The notes below the pieces were generated by a model. That model saw nothing but the letters and a program-made list of their open reading frames with translations. It ran no database searches and was not told the DNA's origin. The translations under genes were made by a program, and so were the position numbers. Below, in pieces: positions 34,173 through 41,521 of a stretch of DNA of 41,521 nucleotides. How positions within the stretch are numbered: position 1 is the stretch's first letter; the number at the start of each line of letters is the position of its first letter. The stretch spans positions 22,688-64,208 of the forward strand of contig NW_014578012.1 of NCBI RefSeq assembly GCF_000485595.1, written 5' to 3'. Source of the stretch: Priapulus caudatus (Eukaryota > Priapulida > Priapulimorpha > Priapulimorphida > Priapulidae).

Positions 34173-37100
34173 TTTACCTATATAAATAGGCGCAATAGAT
34201 ACAATAGTTATACTATAAATAGATTATTACTATAATTACTATTATTACTATAAATAGATACAATAGTTGCATTGACAGTATTAGCTTTTCTTACAACATG
34301 TTAGAGCTGTGTGGCAACAGAACTGCAAAATGCACATATATACAGTATGAGAAACAGCAAAAAAATGACAGAGAGAGAGTAAACAAAATGATCATATCAA
34401 AATAAACAAGAAATTTGAACAAAGGTGAACACAAAAACAAACAAACTGTATAGCAACAAACAAAGCTGCAAAATGCACATATACACACTGTTGAACACAG
34501 GCAAGAACCATATTACACAGTAATAGTTACATGGACAGTAATCATACAACAGAATAGAATCGTGAGCAAAACATAACTGAACAAGTGCCGCGGAGCGACA
34601 GCGCTTATCTCACGTCTACTGCGGTGACTCTGTGGTGGAGTGGTGGGATTTTAGTAAACCCTTTTAGTCCCAAATGTGTTCACATACATGCCGAAACAGT
34701 GGAAGGCACAGGGATGGTATCAGGAACCTTCTCAAAGGAATGTTCGTTGGGATCGTTATAAAAGTTGCCACGAGATGGCGCGTACGTTTAAGTGTCTTAA
34801 GATTAAAGATGGAAGCTCCCATCGTACGTAGTAGCAACAACTATTTGCAAGACAGAATAAGTAAGGACTCTATTTACTATCCATTTACGCTGATAGGGTC
34901 TATGTCCCCCAGGGTACTGCCGGAACGTACCCTGGGTACGGTCCAGTATACCGGAACGTACCCTGGTAACTATCTAGCTGATATGGTTAGGGTTAGGCTT
35001 ATGGAGTAGGCGTAGACGACTCCCTAGACTCGTTAGTGGAGTAGGCGAGGTACGGTCCGGCATATTAGATAGTAGTATTTAGGCTGATAGGGTCTATGTC
35101 CCCCAGGGTACTGCTGGAACGTACCCTGGAACTAAATATTACTATCTAATATGCCGGACCAAACCTCGCCTACTCCACTAACGAGTCTAGGGAGTCGCCT
35201 ACGCCTACTCCCTAACCCTAACTCTAACCCTAACCATATCAGCTAGATAGTTACCAGGGTACGTTCCGGTATACCGGACCGTACCCAGGGTACGTTCCGG
35301 CAGTAACCTGGAGGACATAGACCCTATCAGCAGTATTTAGTACCAGGGTACGTTCTGGCAGTACCCTGGGGGACATAGACCCTATCAGCGTTAGTGGAGT
35401 AGGCGAGGTACGGTCCGGCATATTACTATTAGATGGTAGTATTTAGTACCAGGGTACGTTCCGGTATACCGGACCGTACCCAGGCAGTACTCTGCCCGGG
35501 GACATAGACCCTCTCAGCCTTACTTAGTACTTAGTACTAGTCTAGGACAGACCGTCTGCATATAATAAATTAGGCCGTGGCTATGTGACCGGTTCCGGAC
35601 GAGGAGCCGCTAGGCTACGCGTCCACCCTAGAATCATTTGGCAAGGATATTAGACTTGATTGTTAGTATAAAATTTCCATGGCAAGTGAAAACAAAATTT
35701 ATCTTAAACTATTGCGAGATTTTTGCTCAGAAAAAATAAATATAGCTGAATATAGTCTCACCTGACAGCGGAAATATCACTGATTACACCAACATTAAAA
35801 ATACTAAGATTTTATGCAGTTATAGCATAGAAAAATGGATTTGACCACATCGTAACAGCAATTTTATCGTATGCCAATAATGCCTAATGGCAGAATTGGT
35901 AAACTTGTATTTGTGTCGGTGATGAATTGAAAACAAGTGCATGCCTGTACTATGTCTACGGCAGATAAGCGGTGGCGCCACAAGCTAATCCATACTTCCT
36001 GTTAGTTCAAGATGACAGAAAACAAATGTTTACAAAAACGATTAGTTCGAAACTGGCAGTTTTCGGTGAATACGAAGGTTCTAAGACATTTTATTGTTAC
36101 TCTAGTCTAGACAATTGCTGTTACTCAAGCAATAACGGTAGGTGTCATGAAATTGGTGAAAACACTGGAAAACTCTCGCAATAATTACTTTAAGATGACA
36201 TACCAAAACATGAATGGGCACTTAAGCAAACAATCTTAACACGCTTGTACACGTACTATTTGCAGCGTCGGTTTCTGAAGATATCCTTATCTCCAACTTC
36301 TTCGCCGTCTGACCGGTTGGCAGCTCAAACACCTCTTCCGGTTTCGAAACGTGCCCACTAGGTGGAGCTTCAGGCATTTTGATGAGCTGCTGCAACCTCG
36401 GTCGCTTAGCGATTGGCCTCGCCTTCCTTCTCGCTGGCCGTTTTTGCAAAATCGGTACGACCCTGAAAAGGTCGCGTTGCATTTACACAGCGCCACATGA
36501 CATGCTGACGTGTGAGCTACAGGCAAAACAGTTGACTGACACTGAAAATTGTCATACTGTGGTTTACTTGTATGTATTGCGTTTCAAATCGCATACATGC
36601 TACCAGAAACCCCAGTAACTAATTGTCGTACTGTAGTTTACTTGTACGATGTTGTATTGTGTTGCTGAAGTGCACATGTGCCATATTGTACTGCACTGCA
36701 TTTCGCATACATGCTGTGAGAAAATTGTGTGCAATTCGCTTACGTAGAAGCAATTCGCGGATCGCATCACAGTGCACGTTCTCGCATACGAAGAACAACG
36801 AGCAAGTTCCCCATTCCCATTATCCCGTAATGTTTTTGAATGTGAAGACAAGACGCCATCGATCAATCGTCCATCGACAAACCATAAAAGCTGCCGCCAC
36901 CTCCCCGAGCTAGCTTAGCAAACGCGAGAGCCAAAATAACGCTTCACAGTGTGAGGCCTTTAATCTTGTTGTAAATAACAATACAGCTGTGCAATTTAAA
37001 AGTTCATTATAAAGTTGTTTGTACGACCGACTATTATGGATGCAGTACTGCTCGTACTGTCGGGGTGTACCCTGATTTTCCCACATTCGTCCATAAATTA

Positions 37101-39556
37101 TACTCTGCCGGAATCAATGTATATTCGTCTTTTGCGCGGGGCCACAAGCCCTTTGCTCGCGTTATTCCAAGGCTGACCCTACTCACCCCGTTCCCTCCCA
37201 CACAATACCACACACACATACTAACCGATCAGGCTTATCACGCCTCTCGCCTTCGCTCTCCAGCTCGGAACTTTCCGGAGAACTGCCGAGTTCCATGTCC
37301 TCTGCCTCCTGTCTTCCTTCGAAAACTTCCTGCCCTAGAGGCTGGAAAGAGAGTTCAAGCATCGCGGTTGGTCTACGCTACGCTGCGAAAGTGCTCGTGA
37401 TAATGTCCTCGCCGCACGTAACATTGCTAGAGAATCTTGATATGTGTTCATCGCCTTTCGTAATAACATTACGAACGACTTTGTAAGTTATAACAAAATA
37501 ACGATAAATCATTGACCTGTTGACGGCCATTTCAACCACCAGTCGAGCTGTCTCTGTCAAGCTGAATGAAGTCGCTTGGGAAAGTGTTACCAGAGAGAGG
37601 GTTAGCTACTCGAGTGCTGGTGTATCGGCTGCAGTATTCCCTGATAACACGGTGTGAATGGTATTTGGTGTGAATCTTTAACTACTAGAGGTTAGTATAA
37701 GTTTTTCCAGCACCCTCTACCTACCACGTCCGGGGTCGCTGTGATGACGCTGAAAGGTGCAGGAAGATTCATCTTGTTCATCAGATGCAGCACCTAATGA
37801 AATATCAGAACAGCTATCCTATCTGAAGCAAGTAGCCGAGTTATGCACATTAGGCAATGCTTAGCCATAATGCTAAAACTAGCCCTACATCAACCCTGAT
37901 CCGAACCATAGTCATGGAAGCTAGATAGAAACGGGTGCATTTGTTATGATTATAGTAAAGCTTGCTATAAACTTCACGGTGATAGTTGCAAATGGAAATA
38001 TATGCATGTTGATACTGACAGTAACATCACTTCATTTTTATATTAGTTACCTGCGTGTAGAACCTAGGTACCGATGCCAGCGCATTAGCTATATTGGTGA
38101 GTATCGTCACATTTGGCTGCGGATATCTGTATCGCAACCTGGCACTGGCTGCATAAGTAAGACTGAAAGCAAACACAACACTGCTTTATCACTAAAGAGT
38201 TCATCTGAAGGGGTGCAAGTGTAATTTAATAGTGACATGATGAAATTTGTAATTATTTTCTTGCCATAGTCGTTGCACTGGCCATTAGGATGGTGTAGCA
38301 ATGCACACAAAATCACTCAGAAATTTCTACCAGCAGATGGCGCCACCTACCCCAAGTGGGGTGCCACAGCATCCAGTTTCTTTTGTAGTTCTGTTAGGCT
38401 GTCATCAACTGTGTCCCGTTTCTTCTTTTTCTTCTTCTCTACCTCACTCACCTTGGTGTCTTTGAGTGGGTCTAATCTGATTATCAAATGTTGTCAACTG
38501 TCAGTGATTTTATCTAAATATAGTTGCAAATGCATATTATCTCAAGTTCTCCTCTCATAAAAATATAACACATGGTTAAAATGTACTTCAATTATGACAC
38601 ATTATTTATGCAATAAACGAGACAATTATTGTTTTTCTGTTCCCCAAAGAAGTGCTTGTGTGGCTAACCTTTGTTAAAGTTTTCTTTTTATTGTGAATAA
38701 AATATTGCTCCATTGTCACAGGGGTAATAACAACCTTTTGTACTCTGACTCAGACGGCACAAACTCCTGATGCTGTTGCTTAGCATATTCCACCACTAGT
38801 TTGTGCCCTAGTATTTCCAACTGGTGCAGCCGTTTTATAGCCTGAAAAATACCAAACATTAAAGTAAAGTAAAGTAAAGTACAGCCCTCTACGTAGACAG
38901 AAATACCGCCTCTACAAATTCAGTGTTAGCAGTCGGTGACCGTGTGAAGATATATAACATGTCATAACTTGCTTGTTACCTCGATCCCACTCTAGCCTTG
39001 ACATAGCATATAGTCACTCTGGACAGGATTAGTACACTTGAAAGAATCTGCTTCATTGCTTACAGGAATATGTATGTACCTGACACACATATAGGGTCCA
39101 CAAATTTTACATTTATAAATGAATAAAGTTAGCATTACGAAATTTACCTTGCAAGCTTCCTCCTCACTGGGGAAAGTGGCAAATGCTGTATGTTTCTGGA
39201 AAAGAATAGTTTTTATTTCATCACTTAATGAAGGTGTTATTATTAGTTGGCATACACCCGAGTATAATTGTACAACCAAGCCTTTATGTAAACTTACATG
39301 CTTTTACATTAAACATCACTCAAAGACTTGTGCCCCTTCTAACCATATGATGACAGTTGCAAGAAATTGGAAGCAATCTTGGTCGTTTATTATGTACTTC
39401 TTATGTATACGTTACCATTCGTCCAGTGGTTCCCATGCACTTGACGCATTTTGCACCAAAATGTTTCAGAAAGTCTTCTTTTTCTTCAGTGCTCAAATCT
39501 GCAGGAAGGTGGCGTATTATCACCACACGACTGGTCGTGTCGATCAGATCAGCCAT
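15981..39556 (-). CDS. RNPC3: RNPC3, U11/U12 di-snRNP 65K protein (two-RRM minor spliceosome factor)
   Basis: Twelve exons run on the minus strand: 39556-39416, 39195-39148, 38841-38735, 38476-38351, 38138-38051, 37793-37725, 37341-37226, 36462-36257, 19297-19194, 19077-19020, 16633-16501 and 16043-15981. They predict about 415 residues. The family protein bridges U11 and U12 snRNPs in U12-type intron recognition; its C-terminal RRM binds U12 snRNA and its N-terminal half contacts the U11-associated 59K protein. RRM1 has RNP2 VVIIRHLP (residues 11-18) and RNP1 KHTAFATF (48-55); RRM2 has RNP2 LYLKNL and RNP1 KGQAFITL, ending in VFARSARPKDDPK. Family-specific blocks VLHLMNKMNLPAPF and TILTNIANAL are clear. 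All exon phases agree. Exons 9 and 10 carry frame-breaking indels in the minus-strand arm, while an inverted copy at 22965-24824 carries different ones. The 17-kb intron 8 is inflated by the anomalous 20.9-35.6 kb segment. Confidence 0.96.
16044..16500 (-). other. RNPC3: U12-type intron (RNPC3 intron 11)
   Basis: On the minus strand the intron begins GTATCCTTTT (16500-16491), the near-invariant U12-type 5' splice site, and contains TCCTTAAC (16062-16055), an exact U12 branch-site match, with AG 10-11 bases downstream and no polypyrimidine tract. It is 457 bp and phase 0. Both signals are kept in the noisy inverted copy (24257 onward, and TCCTTAAC near 24737). Confidence 0.93.
16501..16633 (-). 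CDS. RNPC3: RNPC3 exon 11: RNP1 of RRM2
   Basis: Acceptor gttgcag, 44 codons, ending at a U12-type donor. It encodes FDIRLMKEGRMKGQAFITLS then NDENAKEALGDTNGYVLF and DKPLVV. This copy is intact; the inverted copy at 24109-24256 has about 15 extra bases. Confidence 0.96.
17629..17664. repeat. 36-bp near-perfect palindrome
   Basis: ACTGCCACTGGCAGTTGG is followed by its reverse complement with one mismatch. Confidence 0.85.
17885..18508. mobile_element. Dispersed repeat copy 1, possibly Helitron-like
   Basis: Shares with 39755-40595 TCCATGTTTAA, AAAAGGTTAT, AGCCATAAAAATGGT, AAATCTGCCCTGTGCCC, TCGACATCCCAACTC and TTCTACAAGCTGCA. The order is conserved over about 620 bp. There is a short ACGGACG-type tandem core near 18411-18440. 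No coding frame is seen. Confidence 0.8.
18795..18819. other. Assembly gap of exactly 25 N
   Basis: Twenty-five consecutive N within RNPC3 intron 10. A fixed length of 25 is typical of a placeholder of unknown size. Sequence quality drops markedly to the right of it. Confidence 1.
19020..19077 (-). CDS. RNPC3: RNPC3 exon 10 (damaged copy): RRM2 helix 1
   Basis: 58 bp instead of the 56 bp in the inverted copy at 23184-23239, which is open and reads DLRYIFGRYVENTEEATN(L). The donor gtaaga is the same in both copies. The small indels here break the frame. Confidence 0.85.
19194..19297 (-). CDS. RNPC3: RNPC3 exon 9 (damaged copy): first part of RRM2
   Basis: Acceptor gtttacag and donor gtattc are intact, and the end reads KQVEEK correctly, but the exon is 104 bp where 95 bp is expected, with several one- to three-base insertions breaking the frame. 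The inverted copy at 22965-23063 is correct in the first part but wrong at its end. Together they support NMKNLSVYKNYEPGEP and TNRLYLKNLAKQ. I read the insertions as sequencing error rather than gene decay. Confidence 0.85.
20130..20890 (+). repeat. Direct repeat, copy 1 (RNPC3 intron 8 sequence)
   Basis: Matches 35640-36230 in the same orientation with scattered indels, sharing for example GACTTGATTGTTAGT, GGATTTGACCA and CATACTTCCTGT. Its inner part (to about 20260) also matches the right arm at 22010-22190 in reverse, giving three copies of that piece. Confidence 0.85.
20890..22010. other. Spacer between the inverted arms
   Basis: No gene, repeat or match elsewhere in the window was recognised. 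Confidence 0.5.
22965..24824 (+). pseudogene. RNPC3: Inverted, error-rich copy of RNPC3 exons 9-12
   Basis: Exon copies lie at 22965-23063, 23184-23239, about 24109-24256 and 24756-24824 in the order and spacing of the minus-strand gene. Exon 10 is intact; exon 9 is correct to KNLAKQ and then frameshifted; exon 11 lost its acceptor A and gained several bases; exon 12 has insertions. There are no exons 1-8 on this strand, so it cannot be a full gene. Most likely an assembly duplication; a true partial inverted duplication is the alternative. Confidence 0.85.
25480..27060 (-). repeat. Expanded, noisy copy of the 32-bp minisatellite
   Basis: About 50 copies of TTCATACTTCATGGTTGTCT followed by TCACTCATGCTG, each with random small indels. 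It is the reverse complement of the array at 15095-15305. Confidence 0.95.
27280..27870 (-). pseudogene. Decayed C2H2 zinc-finger array
   Basis: On the minus strand, linker-like units recur every 65-85 bp: GKKPYN, HMRT(T)RKKPSKCD, IGAVRKHINSHGR, IGAVKQ.HMKLHTGKNY. These are the H-x3-5-H-TGEKPY-x-C pattern of tandem C2H2 fingers, about eight of them. Indels break the frame between nearly every finger, so no open frame spans more than one or two. C2H2 arrays are nuclear nucleic-acid-binding domains; targets cannot be inferred. Either a pseudogene or an active gene seen through unpolished reads. Confidence 0.7.
27871..29430. other. Unrecognised noisy sequence
   Basis: No gene recognised. A G-rich tract spans about 28815-28985. 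Confidence 0.4.
29431..29500 (+). pseudogene. PROM: Degraded second copy of the prominin terminal exon
   Basis: CGAATCGTTT, CACAGATTGTTGAACGGC, AAAGTGGGAAAACC and GGAGCCGTG repeat 14871-14930 with five or six single-base changes, same orientation. Flanks on either side do not obviously match. Confidence 0.8.
30340..30640 (+). repeat. TCTA microsatellite
   Basis: Interrupted TCTA units; the apparent membrane-like open frames here are low-complexity translations. Confidence 0.97.
31320..31500 (+). repeat. Short tandem repeat around GTGCGTGAGAACCGTGC
   Basis: About five irregular units, interrupted by a run of over 20 A at 31391-31413. Confidence 0.8.
31501..34880. other. Unrecognised sequence in the anomalous segment
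   Basis: No coding exon recognised. TATA microsatellite at 34130-34165. A weak foldback around 33570-33860 shares ATCATATGGAGAAAG in opposite orientation. Confidence 0.4.
34885..35530. mobile_element. Cluster of nested foldback modules with telomere-type repeats
   Basis: At least four copies of a module with CAGGGTACGTTCCGGTATAC and its near-palindromic partner CCGGACCGTACCC, together with TAGGGTCTATGTCCCCCAGG in both orientations, GGAGTAGGCG, and short TTAGGG/CCCTAA runs (34985-34998 and 35211-35238). CGCCTACTCCCTAACCC then ATATCAG and TAGATAGTTACC is shared with 10386-10465. It lies in RNPC3 intron 8 as assembled. Confidence 0.88.
35640..36230 (+). repeat. Direct repeat, copy 2, adjoining RNPC3 exon 8
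   Basis: This copy runs into RNPC3 exon 8 at 36257 without interruption, so it marks true intron 8 sequence. Together with copy 1 it brackets the 14.8-kb anomalous segment. Confidence 0.85.
36257..36462 (-). CDS. RNPC3: RNPC3 exon 8: basic linker before RRM2
   Basis: Acceptor ttttcag; encodes (R)VVPILQKRPARRKARPIA, then KRPRLQQLIKMPEAPPSG and HVSKPEEVFELP, ending SSETDAAN before donor gtacgt in phase 1. The arginine/lysine run suggests a nuclear localization signal. Phase matches exon 9. Confidence 0.9.
37226..37341 (-). CDS. RNPC3: RNPC3 exon 7: acidic linker
   Basis: Acceptor tttccag, 38 codons plus CG, donor gttagt. It encodes PLGQEVFEGRQEAEDMEL then GSSPESSELESEGERRDK. Low conservation is expected here; the exact phase match to exons 6 and 8 supports it. 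Confidence 0.85.
37725..37793 (-). CDS. RNPC3: RNPC3 exon 6: VLHLMNKMNLP block
   Basis: Twenty-three codons in phase 0, VLHLMNKMNLPAPFSVIT then ATPDV, a hallmark segment of the family. The acceptor is cattag and the donor gtaggt. Confidence 0.95.
38051..38138 (-). CDS. RNPC3: RNPC3 exon 5: conserved central block
   Basis: Encodes (G)LRYRYPQPNVTILTNIAN then ALASVPRFYTQ, closely resembling the YPPP..TILANIVNAL..VP block of vertebrate RNPC3. The acceptor gtgccag keeps phase 2; a competing upstream acceptor atgcag does not fit. The donor is gtaact. Confidence 0.93.
38351..38476 (-). CDS. RNPC3: RNPC3 exon 4: lysine-rich linker
   Basis: Encodes LDPLKDTKVSEVEKKKKKKR then DTVDDSLTELQKKLDAVAPH. A basic run is followed by a helical segment. 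The donor gtaggt follows LG in phase 2; reading on gives TAG. Confidence 0.88.
38735..38841 (-). CDS. RNPC3: RNPC3 exon 3: end of RRM1
   Basis: Encodes AIKRLHQLEILGHKLVVEYA then KQQHQEFVPSESEYK(R). GHKLVVEYAK is the beta-4 strand of the RRM. The donor is gttgtt, phase 2. Confidence 0.93.
39148..39195 (-). CDS. RNPC3: RNPC3 exon 2: RNP1 of RRM1
   Basis: Sixteen codons, KHTAFATFPSEEEACK, phase 0 on both sides, acceptor ttccag, donor gtaaat. KHTAFATF is the RNP1 octamer. Confidence 0.95.
39416..39556 (-). CDS. RNPC3: RNPC3 exon 1: start codon and first half of RRM1
   Basis: ATG is at 39556. It encodes MADLIDTTSRVVIIRHLP then ADLSTEEKEDFLKHFGAK and ends TTGRM before donor gtaacg. An in-frame upstream ATG at 39589 would add MQLALIYIYSS, which looks unlike the family; MADL is the better start. 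Confidence 0.95.
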
Positions 39557-39638
39557 TGAGCTATAAATGTAAATTAGAGCTAACTGCAACAGATGTAGAG
39601 TGCAACCAGAACCAGAGCATATTTAATTAATTGAACAA

Positions 39639-39722
39639 GTGGGGGTGGGGGACCGATACAAGCAGGGCGGGGGAGGGGGTGGGGGAGGGGAGAGGAGGAG
39701 CGGGGGATGGTGGGGGGAGGGG
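39639..39722 (+). promoter_or_regulatory. G-rich tract upstream of RNPC3 (possible G-quadruplex)
   Basis: Many runs of three to seven G, for example GTGGGGGTGGGGG and GGAGGGGGTGGGGGAGGGG, 80-165 bp before the RNPC3 ATG. On the transcribed orientation of RNPC3 this is a C-rich non-template strand, so it could be a promoter element. Function is inferred from position only. Confidence 0.45.
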
Positions 39723-39754
39723 CTCTAATAGCAAAAGCAGTTCAGTCCTTTGTT

Positions 39755-40595
39755 AACACCCGTCAACAAATCCATGTTTAATACGCCTCCTTGAGGGTCA
39801 AAAGGTTATCCGACACTATACTATTCGCATGTGCAGCGGAACAGTACATTTCATGGTCCGCTTTCAATAAAGCCATAAAAATGGTGAGTCAACGCGGCTG
39901 AAATAGCTGAAAAAAGTTTTTGACCAATCGGCTCACGTCAGAGCCAAGTCCTCAAGAAAATGTCATAAAATCTGCCCTGTGCCCCAATGTGACCGACTTT
40001 AACAGCTGTGACGCTCCAATTTTCGCGGCAGCAGTGATGGCTTTTCCTACCATGATGCTATACACCGACTATCACGAGCCTAGGTCAAGCCGTTTAGATT
40101 TGTCCCGCAATTCTGCATTTCCTCCCTATACCTTAAGTTAAGGAGGGAATGTTCCCCCTTCTTTTACACCTCTTCAGTGGAAAAAATACACAGGGGCTCG
40201 GGGCGATTTAGCCCCCGAAATGCCAAAAAGAACACCGGAAATGCCAAAAAGAGCCCCCGGAAATTTGCATAGAGTTCAATGAAAACCAAATTTTAGAGTG
40301 CTATTTTCATCCAACGCGAGCTTGAAAAGTAGCCCCCGAAAAATAAATTTTATTTTTTTCTTTGCACCTCTTGACCTTTGACGCCCAGCTTCGACATCCC
40401 AACTCGTTTTCGGATTACCCCCACACGCCCACAATATCGTGACCGTACGTCGAGCGGTTAAGATTTGTGCCCAACTGTTGACGGATGCACGGACGCACGC
40501 ACGCACGGACGCACGCACGCACGCACGGACGGACGGACAATCCTGCGATTCTACAAGCTGCATCTGACTATGTCAGATGAGCTAAAAATACAATA
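39755..40595. mobile_element. Dispersed repeat copy 2, upstream of RNPC3
   Basis: Same repeat as 17885-18508, interrupted by a 190-bp insert (40175-40364). It ends with a GGACGCAC/GGAC tandem core (40485-40540) and a perfect 8-bp-stem hairpin CATCTGACTATGTCAGATG (40561-40579) followed by AGCTAA. A tandem core plus 3' hairpin plus CTRR resembles non-autonomous Helitron-like elements; this family call is tentative. Confidence 0.75.
40175..40364. mobile_element. 190-bp hAT-like MITE nested in the dispersed repeat
   Basis: Flanked by identical 8-bp CACCTCTT (40167-40174 and 40365-40372). The ends are CAGTGGAAAAAATA and the reverse complement of CAAAGAAAAAAATA (11 of 14 match). The paralogous copy near 18275 shows the uninterrupted site. 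Eight-base target duplications and a CAGTGG end fit hAT elements. Confidence 0.8.
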
Positions 40596-40599
40596 ATTA

Positions 40600-41521
40600 A
40601 AAGCACTGCTACTGTAGAGGGTGTCGCCAGTAGACACCAAAGGCGCTTTTCGCCTACATTTGTTTCGCACTACTTCACTTTTCTAATATTTAATATTTAT
40701 TAGCATCAATTACAGTGTTTGCTGTTTTGTGTATAGCGTGAACAAATTGATTCAAAATTCATGATGTTTATTTGTGCATAAGTCGTGTATATACAGTGTA
40801 TAGCAGCAAATAGGAAATATACAAGTCATTGTTAACCTAGTTTACAAAGGAAGCACAGGTGAGGCGAAAGAACCCGCAGGTTATCAAAGTCTGCCACCCC
40901 TCAAAGGAAAATATATAACAAAAATATAGTAGGCAGATGGGTCATTATTATAATATACTTGGTTGCCCAAGTGGGTGGTGAGCATGGGAAACCGTAAAAA
41001 CATGACAGTAAAAATGATCAAAACATATGAACAATAAAACTGAATAAAGGTGAACAAGAAACTAAACAAAAATGAACAAACGGAATGAGCAGAACAAAAC
41101 AGGCAGAGCTCTAAGTTACATCTGTACAAAATAATGTATGAGCAATAGGTGTAATAAACAGTAGTTTATACTTAATTATATATATATATATATACAGGGT
41201 TCTCCAAGCTTTTTCATTATAGCATGGGGGATGGGGGTGCTGCCTTTACGGTCATAGTTGCAAATCGCCGAAGGCGGTTTGCGTGGTAGGGGGTCCAGGG
41301 GCATGCCCCCCCCCCGAAATTTTTTTTGATTGTAGAAGCTCTGAGATGCAATCTGGGACACTCTGTGTGTAAATTTGAAGCACTGCATGTGGGGTGAAAA
41401 TGTTTGTTTTGCATGGGCAAAGCCATCGAAAAATTCAAAATAATAATAGAATAACAAGAGCCGCAGAGCGTCTGGGCTCATCTGAGGTCTGTTGCTACGG
41501 TTATAAACGTAACATTTAAGT
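40600..41521. other. RNPC3 upstream flank, repeat-like
   Basis: A-rich GAACAA-type low complexity (41010-41100) resembles 34390-34450. A TATA run lies at 41177-41195, then GGGGGTCCAGGGGCATGCCC with a poly-C/poly-T junction (41287-41328). AGAGCCGCAGAGCG near 41459 resembles 34588-34602. No gene seen. Confidence 0.4.

Noticed and set aside
34674-35009. 111-codon plus-strand open frame
   Set aside because: Its second half is the palindromic repeat cluster and the first half has no recognisable domain.

Overview
This is eukaryotic, almost certainly metazoan, DNA. Genes are split into short exons (18-206 bp) with GT-AG introns of a few hundred bp to several kb, the telomere-type hexamer CCCTAA occurs, and minisatellites and foldback elements are abundant. 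The two genes identified point to a non-vertebrate animal, plausibly a marine invertebrate; the sequence alone does not give me a species.

Gene 1, + strand, about 825-14934: the C-terminal two thirds of a prominin (CD133-family pentaspan membrane protein). Seventeen exons give about 537 residues with TM3, TM4 and TM5 in the expected order and with phase-consistent joins at all but one place. The N-terminal part (signal peptide, TM1, TM2) must lie left of position 1.

Gene 2, - strand, 39556 down to 15981: a complete-looking RNPC3 (U11/U12-65K, a minor-spliceosome protein) in twelve exons, about 415 codons, from the ATG through RRM1, an acidic/basic linker, RRM2 and the conserved basic tail. 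Its last intron (16500 down to 16044) carries all the marks of a U12-type intron: donor GTATCCTTTT, branch site TCCTTAAC and a close AG. The genes converge, with stop codons about 1 kb apart and candidate poly(A) signals overlapping in one short A/T block.

The interval 18.8-36.2 kb is anomalous. It starts at a gap of exactly 25 N. A noisy inverted copy of 15.0-20.3 kb occupies 22.0-27.1 kb, and 20.13-20.89 kb recurs in direct orientation at 35.64-36.23 kb, next to clean RNPC3 exon 8. Differences between copies are mostly small indels and homopolymer runs, and RNPC3 exon 9 is broken at different places in the two arms. The simplest reading is a gap filled with an unpolished, self-inverted long read, so that the true locus runs from about 20.9 kb straight to about 36.2 kb. 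A real palindromic duplication is not excluded.

Repeats: GTGC/GTGT microsatellites (1-470), 20-bp (1.13-1.87 kb), 55-bp (6.04-6.42 kb), ~56-bp (12.3-12.5 kb), 31-bp (13.8-14.5 kb) and 32-bp (15.1-15.3 and 25.5-27.1 kb) tandem arrays; foldback elements at 2.9-3.3, 8.2-9.0, 10.35-10.5 and 34.9-35.5 kb, the last two with telomere-like repeats inside; a dispersed repeat at 17.9-18.5 and 39.8-40.6 kb, one copy carrying a nested 190-bp hAT-like insert; and a decayed C2H2 zinc-finger array at 27.28-27.87 kb. I saw no tRNA, rRNA or CRISPR array. I found no wholly new multi-gene system; the most interesting items are the U12 intron inside a minor-spliceosome gene, the tandemly duplicated splice donor in prominin, and the telomere-repeat foldback family.
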